Positions 1 through 7,576 of a stretch of DNA of 38,558 bases are shown here, one piece after another. The notes under the pieces were generated by a model that was not told where the DNA came from, did no database searches, and worked only from the letters and a program-made list of their open reading frames with translations. The stretch is from Microbacteriaceae bacterium (GTDB lineage Bacteria; Actinomycetota; Actinomycetes; Actinomycetales; Microbacteriaceae): contig JACMNE010000127.1 of the NCBI GenBank assembly GCA_014378715.1, positions 1 to 38,558 of the forward strand. The letters are read 5' to 3'. Each line of letters starts with the position of its first letter. Position 1 is the first letter of the stretch. The position numbers were made by a program, and so were the translations under genes.

Positions 1-168
1 GCACCGAACCCCGACGGGGCCACCGCCCGCACCGCCACCGGCACCTTCCTCCCGCTGCCCGACGCCCTGCGCCTAGCCAACCCGGGGCCCCCCCGCCTTT
101 TAGCGTTAAGTCAAGTGATTTGTGCACAGCCCGGCGTGTCGGTCGGCAACCTTCAAGCCCGAGTCTAG
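1..168 (+). other. possible 3' end of an upstream gene (unresolved)
   Basis: Frame 1 is open from the window edge to a TAG at 166-168. Its third codon positions are almost all G or C up to about position 108, which looks like coding sequence, and then the composition becomes AT-richer. The readable peptide is too short to assign to a family, and the last part overlaps a DnaA-box-like sequence at 120-128. It may be the tail of a gene reading into the window, or only GC-rich intergenic DNA. The strand is not certain. Confidence 0.2.
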
Positions 169-317
169 GCAATCTTCTCCACACGGTATGTGCACCCTTA
201 AAGCCCTGATCAAACCCCTTCAATAAAGCACTGACCCAGGGTTATGCACAGTTGAGTGCACAGTTTGTGCACACGACTTGCGGCGATTCGCTCGATTAGT
301 CCACATAGTTATCCACA
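120..317. promoter_or_regulatory. cluster of DnaA-box-like 9-mers upstream of dnaB
   Basis: Four 9-mers fit TTRTNCACA on the plus strand: TTGTGCACA at 120-128, TTATGCACA at 242-250, TTGTGCACA at 265-273 and TTATCCACA at 309-317. The last is the perfect consensus DnaA box. Two more GTGCAC cores lie at 190-195 and 256-261. The stretch is AT-richer than its surroundings and holds no convincing gene between about 169 and 441. DnaA binding here could regulate dnaB or titrate DnaA. No dnaA, dnaN or rpmH flanks it, so I do not call it the replication origin. Confidence 0.6.
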
Positions 318-441
318 GGGTGGATTAGGGACGCGCCGGAGGGGGTTCCTAGGGTGTGACAGCGCCCCAGCTGCGCCACCCCGATGGACCGGCACGCAAT
401 GACACCGGCATCCGATACAACTTGAGTAAGGGAGGTGCATC

Positions 442-1860
442 GTGTCGATTGCCCATTTGGGTCTGAGTGTTCCGGGCCAGGGCGGCGAGGGTCGCGCGGA
501 TCAGAAGCCGTCACAGAACCGGTCGGACCAGCAGCGCCAGTACGAGCGCACGCCCCCGCACGACCTGCTCGCCGAGCAGAGTGCCATCGGTGGCATGCTG
601 TTGAGCAAGGACGCCGTGGCCGACGTCATCGAGGCCGTGCGGTCGGTGGACTTCTACATGCCCAAGCACGAGATCATCTTCGACGCGATCCTGTCGCTGT
701 ACTCGCACGGCGAGCCCACCGATGTCATCGCCGTCACCGACGAGCTCCTCAAGACCGGTGAGTTGACCCGCGCGGGCGGCGCCGACTACCTCCACACCCT
801 CACCGGGCTGGTGCCCACCGCGGCCAACGCCGGCTTCTACTCCACCATCGTCGCCGAGAAGGCCGTGCTGCGTCGCCTCGTCGAAGCAGGCACCCGAATC
901 GTGCAGATGGGCTACGCGAGCGAGGGCGAGGTCGTCGACCTTGTCAACAACGCGCAGGCGGAGATCTACGGCGTCACCGGCGGGGTGACGGCCGAGGACT
1001 TCATCCCCCTCACGATCGCCGTCGAGACGGCCATCGGAGAGATCGAGGCGGCCAGCGGCCGCGACGGCACTATGACCGGGGTCCCGACCGGGTTCTCCGA
1101 GCTCGACGACTTGACGAACGGGCTCCACGGCGGGCAGCTGATCATCATCGCGGCGCGCCCGGCCCTGGGAAAGTCCACCCTGGCCCTCGACTTCGCCCGT
1201 GCCGCGTCGATCAAGCATGATATGCCCTCGATCTTCTTCTCCCTCGAGATGGGGCGCAGCGAGATCGCGATGCGCCTGCTCTCGGCCGAGGCGTCTGTTC
1301 CGCTGCAGAACATGCGCAAGGGCACCGTCGACTCGCGCGACTGGACCACGATCGCCGCCACCCGCGGCCGCATCAATGACGCGCCCCTCTACATCGACGA
1401 CAGCCCGAACATGACCCTGGTGGAGATCCGGGCGAAGTGCCGCAGGCTCAAGCAGAAGGTCGGCCTCAAGCTCGTCATCATTGACTACCTGCAGCTGATG
1501 ACCTCCGGCAAGCGCGTCGAGTCGCGCCAGCAGGAGGTGAGCGAGTTCTCCCGTGCGCTCAAGCTGCTCGCCAAGGAGCTCCAGGTGCCGGTGATCGCCC
1601 TGTCCCAGCTCAACCGTGGACCGGAGCAGCGCACGGACAAGATGCCGGCCATCTCCGACCTGCGCGAGTCGGGGTCGCTCGAGCAGGACGCCGACATGGT
1701 CATCCTCCTCCACCGCGAGAGCGCCTACGAGAAGGACAACCCGCGCGCAGGCGAGGCCGACCTCATCGTCGCCAAGCACCGCAACGGGCCGACCCGCACC
1801 GTGACGGTCGCCTTCCAGGGGCACTTCTCCCGCTTCACCGATATGGCGCCGGCCGGCTGA
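442..1860 (+). CDS. dnaB: replicative DNA helicase DnaB
   Basis: This is the hexameric 5'-3' helicase that unwinds DNA ahead of the replisome and contacts primase. The 472 residues are normal for the family. An N-terminal DnaB domain (about residues 38-140, starting PPHDLLAEQSAIGGML) is followed by a linker and a RecA-like ATPase domain. Walker A is ARPALGKST with K244 and S245; Walker B is LVIIDYLQLM. The late motif SDLRESGSLEQDADMV is also present. No intein interrupts the P-loop. The GTG start at 442 is supported by the Shine-Dalgarno sequence GGAGGT at 431-436. The gene follows a DnaA-box cluster. The first 35 or so residues are a polar, probably disordered extension. Confidence 0.97.
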   Translation: MSIAHLGLSVPGQGGEGRADQKPSQNRSDQQRQYERTPPHDLLAEQSAIGGMLLSKDAVADVIEAVRSVDFYMPKHEIIFDAILSLYSHGEPTDVIAVTDELLKTGELTRAGGADYLHTLTGLVPTAANAGFYSTIVAEKAVLRRLVEAGTRIVQMGYASEGEVVDLVNNAQAEIYGVTGGVTAEDFIPLTIAVETAIGEIEAASGRDGTMTGVPTGFSELDDLTNGLHGGQLIIIAARPALGKSTLALDFARAASIKHDMPSIFFSLEMGRSEIAMRLLSAEASVPLQNMRKGTVDSRDWTTIAATRGRINDAPLYIDDSPNMTLVEIRAKCRRLKQKVGLKLVIIDYLQLMTSGKRVESRQQEVSEFSRALKLLAKELQVPVIALSQLNRGPEQRTDKMPAISDLRESGSLEQDADMVILLHRESAYEKDNPRAGEADLIVAKHRNGPTRTVTVAFQGHFSRFTDMAPAG

Positions 1861-1894
1861 CGTTCAGCGCGTCATTCGCCCGGCGCGGCGCGCG

Positions 1895-1936
1895 TAAACT
1901 GATTCCGTCGGTCAAAGAACGAAAGGGGTCGACCCC
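1895..1936 (+). promoter_or_regulatory. promoter and palindrome before the DUF308-like gene
   Basis: A -10-like TAAACT lies at 1895-1900. A perfect 12-bp palindrome, GGGGTCGACCCC, occupies 1925-1936 directly in front of the GTG start at 1937, and the ribosome site GAAAGG (1921-1926) overlaps its left arm. The palindrome could bind a regulator or fold the ribosome site into a hairpin. No -35 element is evident. Confidence 0.35.
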
Positions 1937-2581
1937 GTGTCTGTCACCCCGGATGACCCGGCCCAGCGTGCCGCCTACTGGCCGCTCCCCCTCGCCCGCG
2001 CGCTGCCGGCCGCCGTCCTCGCGGTCGTCATCACCTTCTCCGCCGACCACTCGGCGACGCTCGGGCTGACCGCCTTCGGCGTCTTCGCCACTGTCACGGG
2101 CATCGTCGTCGCCGCACTCGCCAGCCTGCGCCTGCCGGTCGGCACCCGTGCGATCTTCGTCACCCACGGTGTCGTCTCGGCCGTGCTCGGCACCCTCGCG
2201 CTGGCCCTGCACTCCGGGGGCGTCACGTCGCTGTTCCTCGTGGTGAGCGTCTGGGCAGCCATCACCGGCGCCCTGGAGATCTACAGCGGCCTGCGCGCTC
2301 GACGGCGCCACGTGGCATCCGCTGACTGGACGACAACGGGGGTGCTTACGGCGGTGCTGGCCCTGGTCTTCGTGCTCATTCCGCCGGAGTTCGCCCAGAG
2401 CTTCACCGGCCCGGACCGCGTCGCCCGCGTGCTCGACTCGGCCGTCGTCGCTGTCGGGTTGCTCGGAGCCTATGCTGCGATTATTGCGGTGTACCTCGTG
2501 ATCGCCGGGTTCTCCGCCAAGTGGGGTACCCAGAAGGCGACCCCGGCACCCCCCGACGCTGTGAAAGGCGAACGCACGTGA
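1937..2581 (+). CDS. DUF308/HdeD-like integral membrane protein
   Basis: A 214-residue membrane protein with about six hydrophobic segments (roughly 18-37, 42-64, 70-90, 95-115, 130-150, 165-190), arranged as two repeats of three. The central stretch, in which paired helices end in ALEIYSGLRARRR, is the pattern seen in short DUF308/HdeD-like proteins of actinobacteria. Their function is not established. The start is GTG at 1937 with GAAAGG about 10 bases upstream. Its stop overlaps the start of the next small membrane gene (GTGA), so the two are probably translated together. The C-terminal 25 residues are polar and presumably cytoplasmic. Confidence 0.6.
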   Translation: MSVTPDDPAQRAAYWPLPLARALPAAVLAVVITFSADHSATLGLTAFGVFATVTGIVVAALASLRLPVGTRAIFVTHGVVSAVLGTLALALHSGGVTSLFLVVSVWAAITGALEIYSGLRARRRHVASADWTTTGVLTAVLALVFVLIPPEFAQSFTGPDRVARVLDSAVVAVGLLGAYAAIIAVYLVIAGFSAKWGTQKATPAPPDAVKGERT

Positions 2582-2841
2582 GTACTCCCAGCCGTCGAGA
2601 ACGGTTTCGCCCGCTCGAGCTCCTCTCCCTGTCGGGGGTCGTCGCCGTGTTCGTCGGACTCATCGTGCTGATGTCGACCAGACAGCTGAACCTCTGCTTC
2701 ATCTTCGGCGGCGTCAGCTTCATCCTCGCCCTCCTCACCCTCGCGATGCTCTCGCTGACCTCGAAGGCCACCGACCAGGAGCTGCGCGACATCGACGGCC
2801 AGAACCTGACCCAGCCGAAGAACGACAGCTCGGGCCACTAG
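2578..2841 (+). CDS. small two-helix membrane protein
   Basis: An 87-residue protein if translation begins at the GTG at 2578, which overlaps the TGA of the preceding gene by four bases. Two hydrophobic helices (about residues 15-33 and 39-60) are joined by a short STRQLN loop and followed by a charged tail rich in D, E, Q and N. I do not recognise a named family. The overlap suggests it works with the DUF308-like protein. A longer reading from 2521 in the same frame would lie inside the upstream gene and is less likely. Confidence 0.6.
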   Translation: MSTPSRRERFRPLELLSLSGVVAVFVGLIVLMSTRQLNLCFIFGGVSFILALLTLAMLSLTSKATDQELRDIDGQNLTQPKNDSSGH

Positions 2842-2861
2842 GCCCGATCCTCCCGAAGCGG

Positions 2862-4115
2862 ATGCCGCGTCCGCCGCACCATGGCCACTACCCTGGCTCG
2901 CGCGACTACTCCCGCATCCTCGTGGCGTTGCTGGCAGCAGGGGTGGCGACCTTCGCGCAGCTGTACTCGCCGCAGGGGATCCTGCCGCTGATCTCCCGCG
3001 ACTTCGCGGTCTCGCCCTCCTCGGCCGGACTGATGATCTCGGTCGCCACCCTCGGGGTCGTCGTCGGCCTCCTGCCGTGGTCCTGGGCTGCCGACCGCTT
3101 CGGTCGGGTGCGCACCATGACGATCTCGCTCGTGACGGCGGGGGTCTTCGCGTTGCTCCTTCCGCTCTCACCGAGCTTCGAGGTGCTGATCGGTATCCGC
3201 TTCGTCGAGGGAGCAGCCCTCGCCGGCCTTCCGGCGATCGCGATCGCCTACCTGCACGACGAGGTCTCCCCGAGGTTCACCGCGATCGCCGCGGGCACCT
3301 ACATCTCGGGGACCAGCATCGGCGGGTTGCTCGGCCGCCTGCTGGCCGTGCCCGTGACCGAGCTGTATGGCTGGCGCTGGGGGGTCGCGAGCGTCGCGGC
3401 GGTCTCGATCGCGTCAGCCGCCGTGTTCATCCTTGTGATCCCGCCCCCGCGCGGCTTCCTCCGAACGTCGGGCGCTGGGGCCGCCCTCGGGCTCGTCACG
3501 CTGCTCCGCAACGGAGGACTGCTGATCCTCTTCGCCCAGGGCTTCCTGCTGATGGGCACCTTCATCAGCGTCTACAACTACCTCGGCTTCCGGCTCGAGG
3601 CCCCGCCGTTCCTGCTCGCACCCGTGCTCAGCTCGCTTCTGTTCCTGGCCTATCTCTCCGGCACGGTCTCCTCCCGCCTGGTCGGACGCCTGGTGCTGCG
3701 GCGGGGGCGGCGGGCGGCGCTCCTCGCCGCGCTGCTGCTGATGCTGGGCGGCGCCGCCCTGACCCTCGCGCCGGTGCTCCTCGTGATCGTCGGCGGCCTG
3801 GTGCTGCTCACCGCTGGATTCTTCGCCGGGCATTCCGTCGCCTCCGAGTGGGTCGGACGGGCCGCGACGACGGGGCGCGCCCAGGCCTCGTCGCTGTACA
3901 ACATGGCCTACTACGCCGGCTCGAGCGCCTTCGGGTGGCTGAGCGGGCTGGCGTTCGGCGCGCTCGGCTGGTCGGGCACGATCGCCGTCGTGCTCGGCCT
4001 CTGCGTCGCGGCGGCCGCCCTGGCGCTCCTGCTGCCCCGCGGCGGCGACCCCGCTGACGGCCCAGCCGACCTCGGCCCCGGCGCCGACCCAGCAGACCTC
4101 AGTCGAAGAGGATGA
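2862..4115 (+). CDS. MFS transporter (12-helix)
   Basis: A 417-residue major facilitator superfamily permease with about 12 hydrophobic helices. The loop between helices 2 and 3 carries the family signature WAADRFGRVRT, the MFS motif A (G/D-x-x-x-D-R-x-G-R-R) in slightly changed form. N-terminal similarity (QLYSPQGILPLISRDFAVSPSSAGL) is to the YnfM/NepI-like drug or nucleoside efflux branch. The substrate cannot be read from the sequence. The start at 2862 lacks a good ribosome site, and an in-frame GTG about 20 codons later is an alternative. The last 17 bases overlap the convergent alcohol dehydrogenase gene on the other strand. Confidence 0.8.
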   Translation: MPRPPHHGHYPGSRDYSRILVALLAAGVATFAQLYSPQGILPLISRDFAVSPSSAGLMISVATLGVVVGLLPWSWAADRFGRVRTMTISLVTAGVFALLLPLSPSFEVLIGIRFVEGAALAGLPAIAIAYLHDEVSPRFTAIAAGTYISGTSIGGLLGRLLAVPVTELYGWRWGVASVAAVSIASAAVFILVIPPPRGFLRTSGAGAALGLVTLLRNGGLLILFAQGFLLMGTFISVYNYLGFRLEAPPFLLAPVLSSLLFLAYLSGTVSSRLVGRLVLRRGRRAALLAALLLMLGGAALTLAPVLLVIVGGLVLLTAGFFAGHSVASEWVGRAATTGRAQASSLYNMAYYAGSSAFGWLSGLAFGALGWSGTIAVVLGLCVAAAALALLLPRGGDPADGPADLGPGADPADLSRRG

Positions 4116-5202
4116 TCTGCCGTACGGCCAGTCCGTCGGCCAGCGTGTCGAACGCCTCGTTGATGTCCTCGAGGCGGATGGTGGACGACGCCAGCTCCTC
4201 GACGGGCAGTCTCCCCTCCCGCCACATCTGGGCGTAGAGCGGGATGTCCCTGCTCGGCACCGACGAGCCGAGGTACGACCCGATGATGGTGCGCGCCTCC
4301 GCTGTGATGCCGAGCGGGGCGATCGAGGCGCGGGCGTCGGGTGATGGCAGGCCGACGGTCACGGTGCGTCCGCCTGGCGCGGTCGCCGACACCGCGGTCT
4401 CGAAGGCGCGGGGGTGCCCGGCCGCCTCGATCACCACGGGCGCGGTGATCCTCTGCTCGGCGAGCTGCTCGGGGCTGTGGGCGGCGGTCGCTCCGAGCTC
4501 CAGGGCGCGGACAAGCTTCTCGCGGCTCGAGTCGACGCCGATGACCTCGCACCCGAGGGAGACGGCAGTGAGGAGCGCCGCCATACCCACTCCCCCGAGC
4601 CCCACGATGATCACGGTCTGGCCGGGCTCCGGAGCCCCGGCGTTGAGCACGGCACCACCCCCGGTGAGTACTGCGCAGCCGAGGAGCGCTGCGACAGCCG
4701 GCGGCACGTCGTCGTCGACCGGGACGAGCGAACGCCGGTCGATGACGGCGTGGGTGGCGAAGCCAGAGACACCGAGGTGGTGCGCGACATCCGCTTCATT
4801 CGAATGGAGACGGGTCCCCCCTCCGAAGAGCTCTCCGGCGTTGTTGGCGGCCGAGCCGGGGGTGCATGGCAGCTTGCCGTTGGTGAGGCAGTTCGCGCAC
4901 TCGCCGCAGCGCGGCAGGAACACGGTCACCACCCGCTGGCCGGGCAGGAGGTCGTCGACGTCGGGGCCGACGCGCAGCACCCGGCCAGCGGCCTCGTGGC
5001 CGAGGAGCATCGGAACGGGGCGCACCCGGGAACCGTTGACGACAGAGAGGTCGGAGTGGCAGATGCCGGCCGCCTCGATCTTCACGAGCACCTCGCCGGG
5101 GCCGGGCTCATCCAGTTCGAGTTCGACGACCGACACCGGTCGGGACCGTGCGTAGGGCCGGGCACGGCCGATCTCGTCGAGGACGGCACCGATGATCTTC
5201 AT
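4099..5202 (-). CDS. zinc-dependent alcohol dehydrogenase (class III-like)
   Basis: A 367-residue medium-chain dehydrogenase that would oxidise an alcohol or hydroxymethyl-thiol adduct with NAD. The catalytic zinc ligands are visible: Cys in GICHSDL, His-Glu in GHEAAG and Cys in LLGCAV. The structural zinc lobe has all four cysteines in RCGECANCLTNGKLPC. The nucleotide-binding turn is VGLGGVG. The layout matches the class III and NDMA-type enzymes, so a mycothiol- or formaldehyde-linked role is possible but not shown. The ATG at 5202 has GGAG nine bases upstream. It lies 71 bases downstream of purB on the same strand, separated by a G-tract array, and its 3' end overlaps the convergent MFS gene. 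Confidence 0.88.
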   Translation of the reverse strand: MKIIGAVLDEIGRARPYARSRPVSVVELELDEPGPGEVLVKIEAAGICHSDLSVVNGSRVRPVPMLLGHEAAGRVLRVGPDVDDLLPGQRVVTVFLPRCGECANCLTNGKLPCTPGSAANNAGELFGGGTRLHSNEADVAHHLGVSGFATHAVIDRRSLVPVDDDVPPAVAALLGCAVLTGGGAVLNAGAPEPGQTVIIVGLGGVGMAALLTAVSLGCEVIGVDSSREKLVRALELGATAAHSPEQLAEQRITAPVVIEAAGHPRAFETAVSATAPGGRTVTVGLPSPDARASIAPLGITAEARTIIGSYLGSSVPSRDIPLYAQMWREGRLPVEELASSTIRLEDINEAFDTLADGLAVRQIILFD

Positions 5203-5213
5203 TGATCGCTCCA

Positions 5214-5273
5214 GGGTGGGCAGGGCGGGTGGGTGGGCAGGTGGGCGGGACTGTGAAGGATGGGCAGGGCGGG
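5214..5273 (+). repeat. G-tract array, predicted G-quadruplex
   Basis: Between the purB stop and the adh start, the plus strand has eleven separate GGG runs in 60 bases: 5214, 5218, 5223, 5227, 5231, 5235, 5243, 5247, 5262, 5267 and 5271 are the run starts. Most loops are one or two bases long. A 14-bp direct repeat, TGGGCAGGGCGGGT, occurs at 5217-5230 and 5261-5274. The G-rich strand is the template for both flanking genes, so their transcript would be C-rich here. Fold formation is inferred from the pattern only. Confidence 0.7.
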
Positions 5274-6656
5274 TCAGGCGTCGAGGTAGTCGACCAGGTC
5301 GCTCGCCAGCCCCGCGTACCCGGCAGGGGTGAGGGCGGCGAGGCGGTCCTTCGCCCCCTGGCTGATGTCGAGGCCGGCCACGAACTCCACCAGCTCGGCC
5401 TGACCGACGCGGCGGCCGCGGGTGAGGTCCTTGAGCAGGGCATAGGGATCCTCGATCGCGCTGTTGCCAGCGGTGATCTCCGCGCGGATGACCGTCTGGA
5501 TGGCCTCGCCGAGCACCTCCCAGTTGGAGTCGAGGTCCTCCGCGAGACGCAGTCGGTTGACGGCGATCTCGGTGAGGCCCCGGTTCAGGTTGTCCAGGGC
5601 GAGCAGGGAGTGGCCGAGGGCGACGCCGACGTTGCGCTGAGTCGTGGAGTCGGTGAGGTCGCGCTGCAGGCGGGAGGTGACGAGGGTCGCGGCGAGGGAG
5701 TCGAGCAGGGCGCTCGAGAGCTCGAGGTTGGCCTCGGCGTTCTCGAACCGGATCGGGTTGATCTTGTGCGGCATGGTCGAGGAGCCCGTTGTCCCCTTCT
5801 GGGGGATCTGCGTGAAGTAGCCGAGGGAGATGTAGGTCCAGGCGTCCGTGGCGAAGTTGTGCAGCACCCGGTTGATGTGGCTGACCTTCTGGTACAGCTC
5901 GGCCTGCCAGTCGTGCGACTCGATCTGGGTAGTGAGGGGGTTCCAGTCGAGGCCGAGCGACTCGACGAACTCGCGGCAGAGCGCCGGCCAGTCGCGGGTC
6001 GGGTCGGCGGCGACGTGGGCGGCGAAGGTGCCGGTCGCGCCGCTGAACTTGCCGAGGTATTCGGTGGCGTCGACCTGCGCTGCAAGCCGGCGCAGGCGGT
6101 GCACGAACACAGCGAACTCCTTGCCGACGGTCGTGGGGGTGGCCGGCTGCCCGTGGGTGTGGGCGAGCATCGCGTCGGCGCGGTGGGTGACGGCGCGCTC
6201 GGCGAGGGATTCGATCACGTTCTCCAGTGCCGGCAGCCAGACGTTCCGCACTGCGGCGCCGATCGTGAGCGCGTAGGCGAGGTTGTTGATGTCTTCACTG
6301 GTGCAGGCGAAATGGGTGAGCTCCGCGACATCCGTCAGATCGAGGGAGACGAGACGGGCACGCACGTAGTATTCGACGGCCTTGACATCGTGGCGGGTGG
6401 TGGCCTCGAGGGCGGCCAGCTCGTCGATGTCGGCCTGGCCGAAGTCGGCAACGAGCGCGCGCAGGCTGGTCGTCTGGGCGGGGGTGAGGGGGTGCGAGCC
6501 GAACATCTCCCGGTCGGTGAGGAAGATGAGCCACTCGACTTCGATGTGCACGCGGGCGCGGTTCAGCCCGGCCTCGGAGAGGTGCTCGCCGAGCGGGGAC
6601 ACCGCGGCGCGGTAGCGGCCGTCGAGGGGGCTGAGTGGCTGGTGGGGGAGGGTCAT
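5274..6656 (-). CDS. purB: adenylosuccinate lyase
   Basis: This enzyme cleaves adenylosuccinate to AMP and fumarate, and SAICAR to AICAR and fumarate, in purine synthesis. The 460 residues match the usual bacterial length. The fumarase/aspartase-superfamily signature GSSTMPHKINP is intact, as are the upstream CTSEDINN and AHTHGQPATPTTVGKE segments that build the active site. The ATG at 6656 overlaps the TGA of the phosphatase gene by four bases (ATGA), so the two are probably translationally coupled. A longer reading upstream in this frame belongs to the phosphatase region and is not used. Confidence 0.95.
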   Translation of the reverse strand: MTLPHQPLSPLDGRYRAAVSPLGEHLSEAGLNRARVHIEVEWLIFLTDREMFGSHPLTPAQTTSLRALVADFGQADIDELAALEATTRHDVKAVEYYVRARLVSLDLTDVAELTHFACTSEDINNLAYALTIGAAVRNVWLPALENVIESLAERAVTHRADAMLAHTHGQPATPTTVGKEFAVFVHRLRRLAAQVDATEYLGKFSGATGTFAAHVAADPTRDWPALCREFVESLGLDWNPLTTQIESHDWQAELYQKVSHINRVLHNFATDAWTYISLGYFTQIPQKGTTGSSTMPHKINPIRFENAEANLELSSALLDSLAATLVTSRLQRDLTDSTTQRNVGVALGHSLLALDNLNRGLTEIAVNRLRLAEDLDSNWEVLGEAIQTVIRAEITAGNSAIEDPYALLKDLTRGRRVGQAELVEFVAGLDISQGAKDRLAALTPAGYAGLASDLVDYLDA

Positions 6657-7177
6657 GGGGTGTCCAATCGGATTCCGGGCTTGATCTGGCGGAAAAGAGC
6701 GGCGCTCGCGCGTTCGATCATGTCGAGGACGGTGTCGAAGTGGGCCGAGTCGGCGTAGTACGGGTCGGGCACGTCGATGCGGGAGGCCTGCTCGCGGTCG
6801 AAACCGAGGAGGAGCGCGACCTTGCCCTGGTCGGCTTCCGAGCCGGCCCAGGCCTTCAGGATACGCTCCTGGCCCCGGTCGAAGACGACGATGAGGTCGA
6901 GGCGGTCGAACCAGTCCGGACTGAACTGCCTGGCCCGGTGACTCGCCCCGTTGTACCCCCTGGAGGCCAGGGCGGAGACGGTGCGGGCGTCGGCGCTCTC
7001 GCCGACGTGCCAGTCGCCTGTGCCGGCTGACATAACGGAGATCGCGTCGCCGTAGCCCTGCCTGGCGGCCAGATCGCGGAAGACCGCCTCGGCCATCGGG
7101 GAGCGGCAGATGTTGCCGGTGCAGACGAAGCAGATCCTGAATCGCGCGGACTCGTGGAGGGTCCGGTCGAAGGTCAT
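6653..7177 (-). CDS. low-molecular-weight protein-tyrosine phosphatase
   Basis: A 174-residue cytoplasmic phosphatase of the low-molecular-weight family, which removes phosphate from tyrosine residues or acts as an arsenate reductase relative. The P-loop FVCTGNICRSP has Cys19, Arg25 and Ser26 in the C-x5-R-S arrangement. The general-acid loop near the C-terminus is DPYY, the tyrosine-phosphatase form. I place the start at the ATG at 7177, because the sequence upstream in this frame is low-quality arginine- and proline-rich reading and homologues begin just before RFRICFVCTGN. No strong ribosome site precedes it, so a leaderless message is possible. Its stop overlaps the purB start. Confidence 0.88.
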   Translation of the reverse strand: MTFDRTLHESARFRICFVCTGNICRSPMAEAVFRDLAARQGYGDAISVMSAGTGDWHVGESADARTVSALASRGYNGASHRARQFSPDWFDRLDLIVVFDRGQERILKAWAGSEADQGKVALLLGFDREQASRIDVPDPYYADSAHFDTVLDMIERASAALFRQIKPGIRLDTP

Positions 7178-7321
7178 GGTCCATTGTGGCCCAGTTCGGG
7201 GGCCCGACGGGCTGTGGTCCTCTCCTGCACCCGCTGGCCTTGCCCGTTCTTTCCCCCGAAAGCGAATGTCGTGGCCCCCTGTCCGGGCCGGGCGGCAAGG
7301 TGGATCCGGGAGGGAGGAACT

Positions 7322-7576
7322 GTGGAGGGTCCGGCTCACCTCACGCTGCGCGACACGCTTGAACGTCAGGGCGCTGTGCTGTTCCGGGTGCGCGCGCGCC
7401 TCGATGACGCCGACGGCCTCGTGGGATGGGAGGGCGGTGACGCCTGGCGGGGTCCGGCCAGGCTGGCCTATGACGCGGCGGCAGCCGAACTGAGGAGGAG
7501 CATCGCGGCGGCGGCCTCCGCCACCGATGAGGCGGCCGGCGGCACCGCCAGGGCGATTGCCGGGCTGGGCGGGTGA
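7322..7576 (+). CDS. small WxG-type helical protein
   Basis: An 84-residue protein starting at the GTG at 7322, eight or so bases after a strong GGGAGGGAGG ribosome site. Two alanine-rich helices (about residues 7-30 and 43-75) are joined by a turn with GWEGGDAWRGPARLAYD. The WRG in that turn is the W-x-G of WXG100/ESAT-6-like helical hairpins. The C-terminal Y-x-x-x-D/E export signal of that family is not evident. Its stop overlaps the start of the next gene (GTGATG), so it is probably co-translated with the hydrolase. Membership in the WXG100 superfamily is inferred from fold pattern, length and partner. Confidence 0.55.
   Translation: MEGPAHLTLRDTLERQGAVLFRVRARLDDADGLVGWEGGDAWRGPARLAYDAAAAELRRSIAAAASATDEAAGGTARAIAGLGG

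Noticed and set aside
120-317. Replication origin at the DnaA-box cluster
   Set aside because: Only four to six boxes, no AT-rich unwinding element that stands out, and none of dnaA, dnaN, rpmH or parB nearby.
1-441. tRNA gene in the region before dnaB
   Set aside because: No T-arm GGTTCGAATCC-like sequence or acceptor-stem pairing could be found on either strand.
511-1824. Long open frame on the minus strand opposite dnaB
   Set aside because: It is the mirror of dnaB produced by GC-rich codon use; it has no ribosome site and reads as low-complexity Asp-, Arg- and Val-rich sequence.
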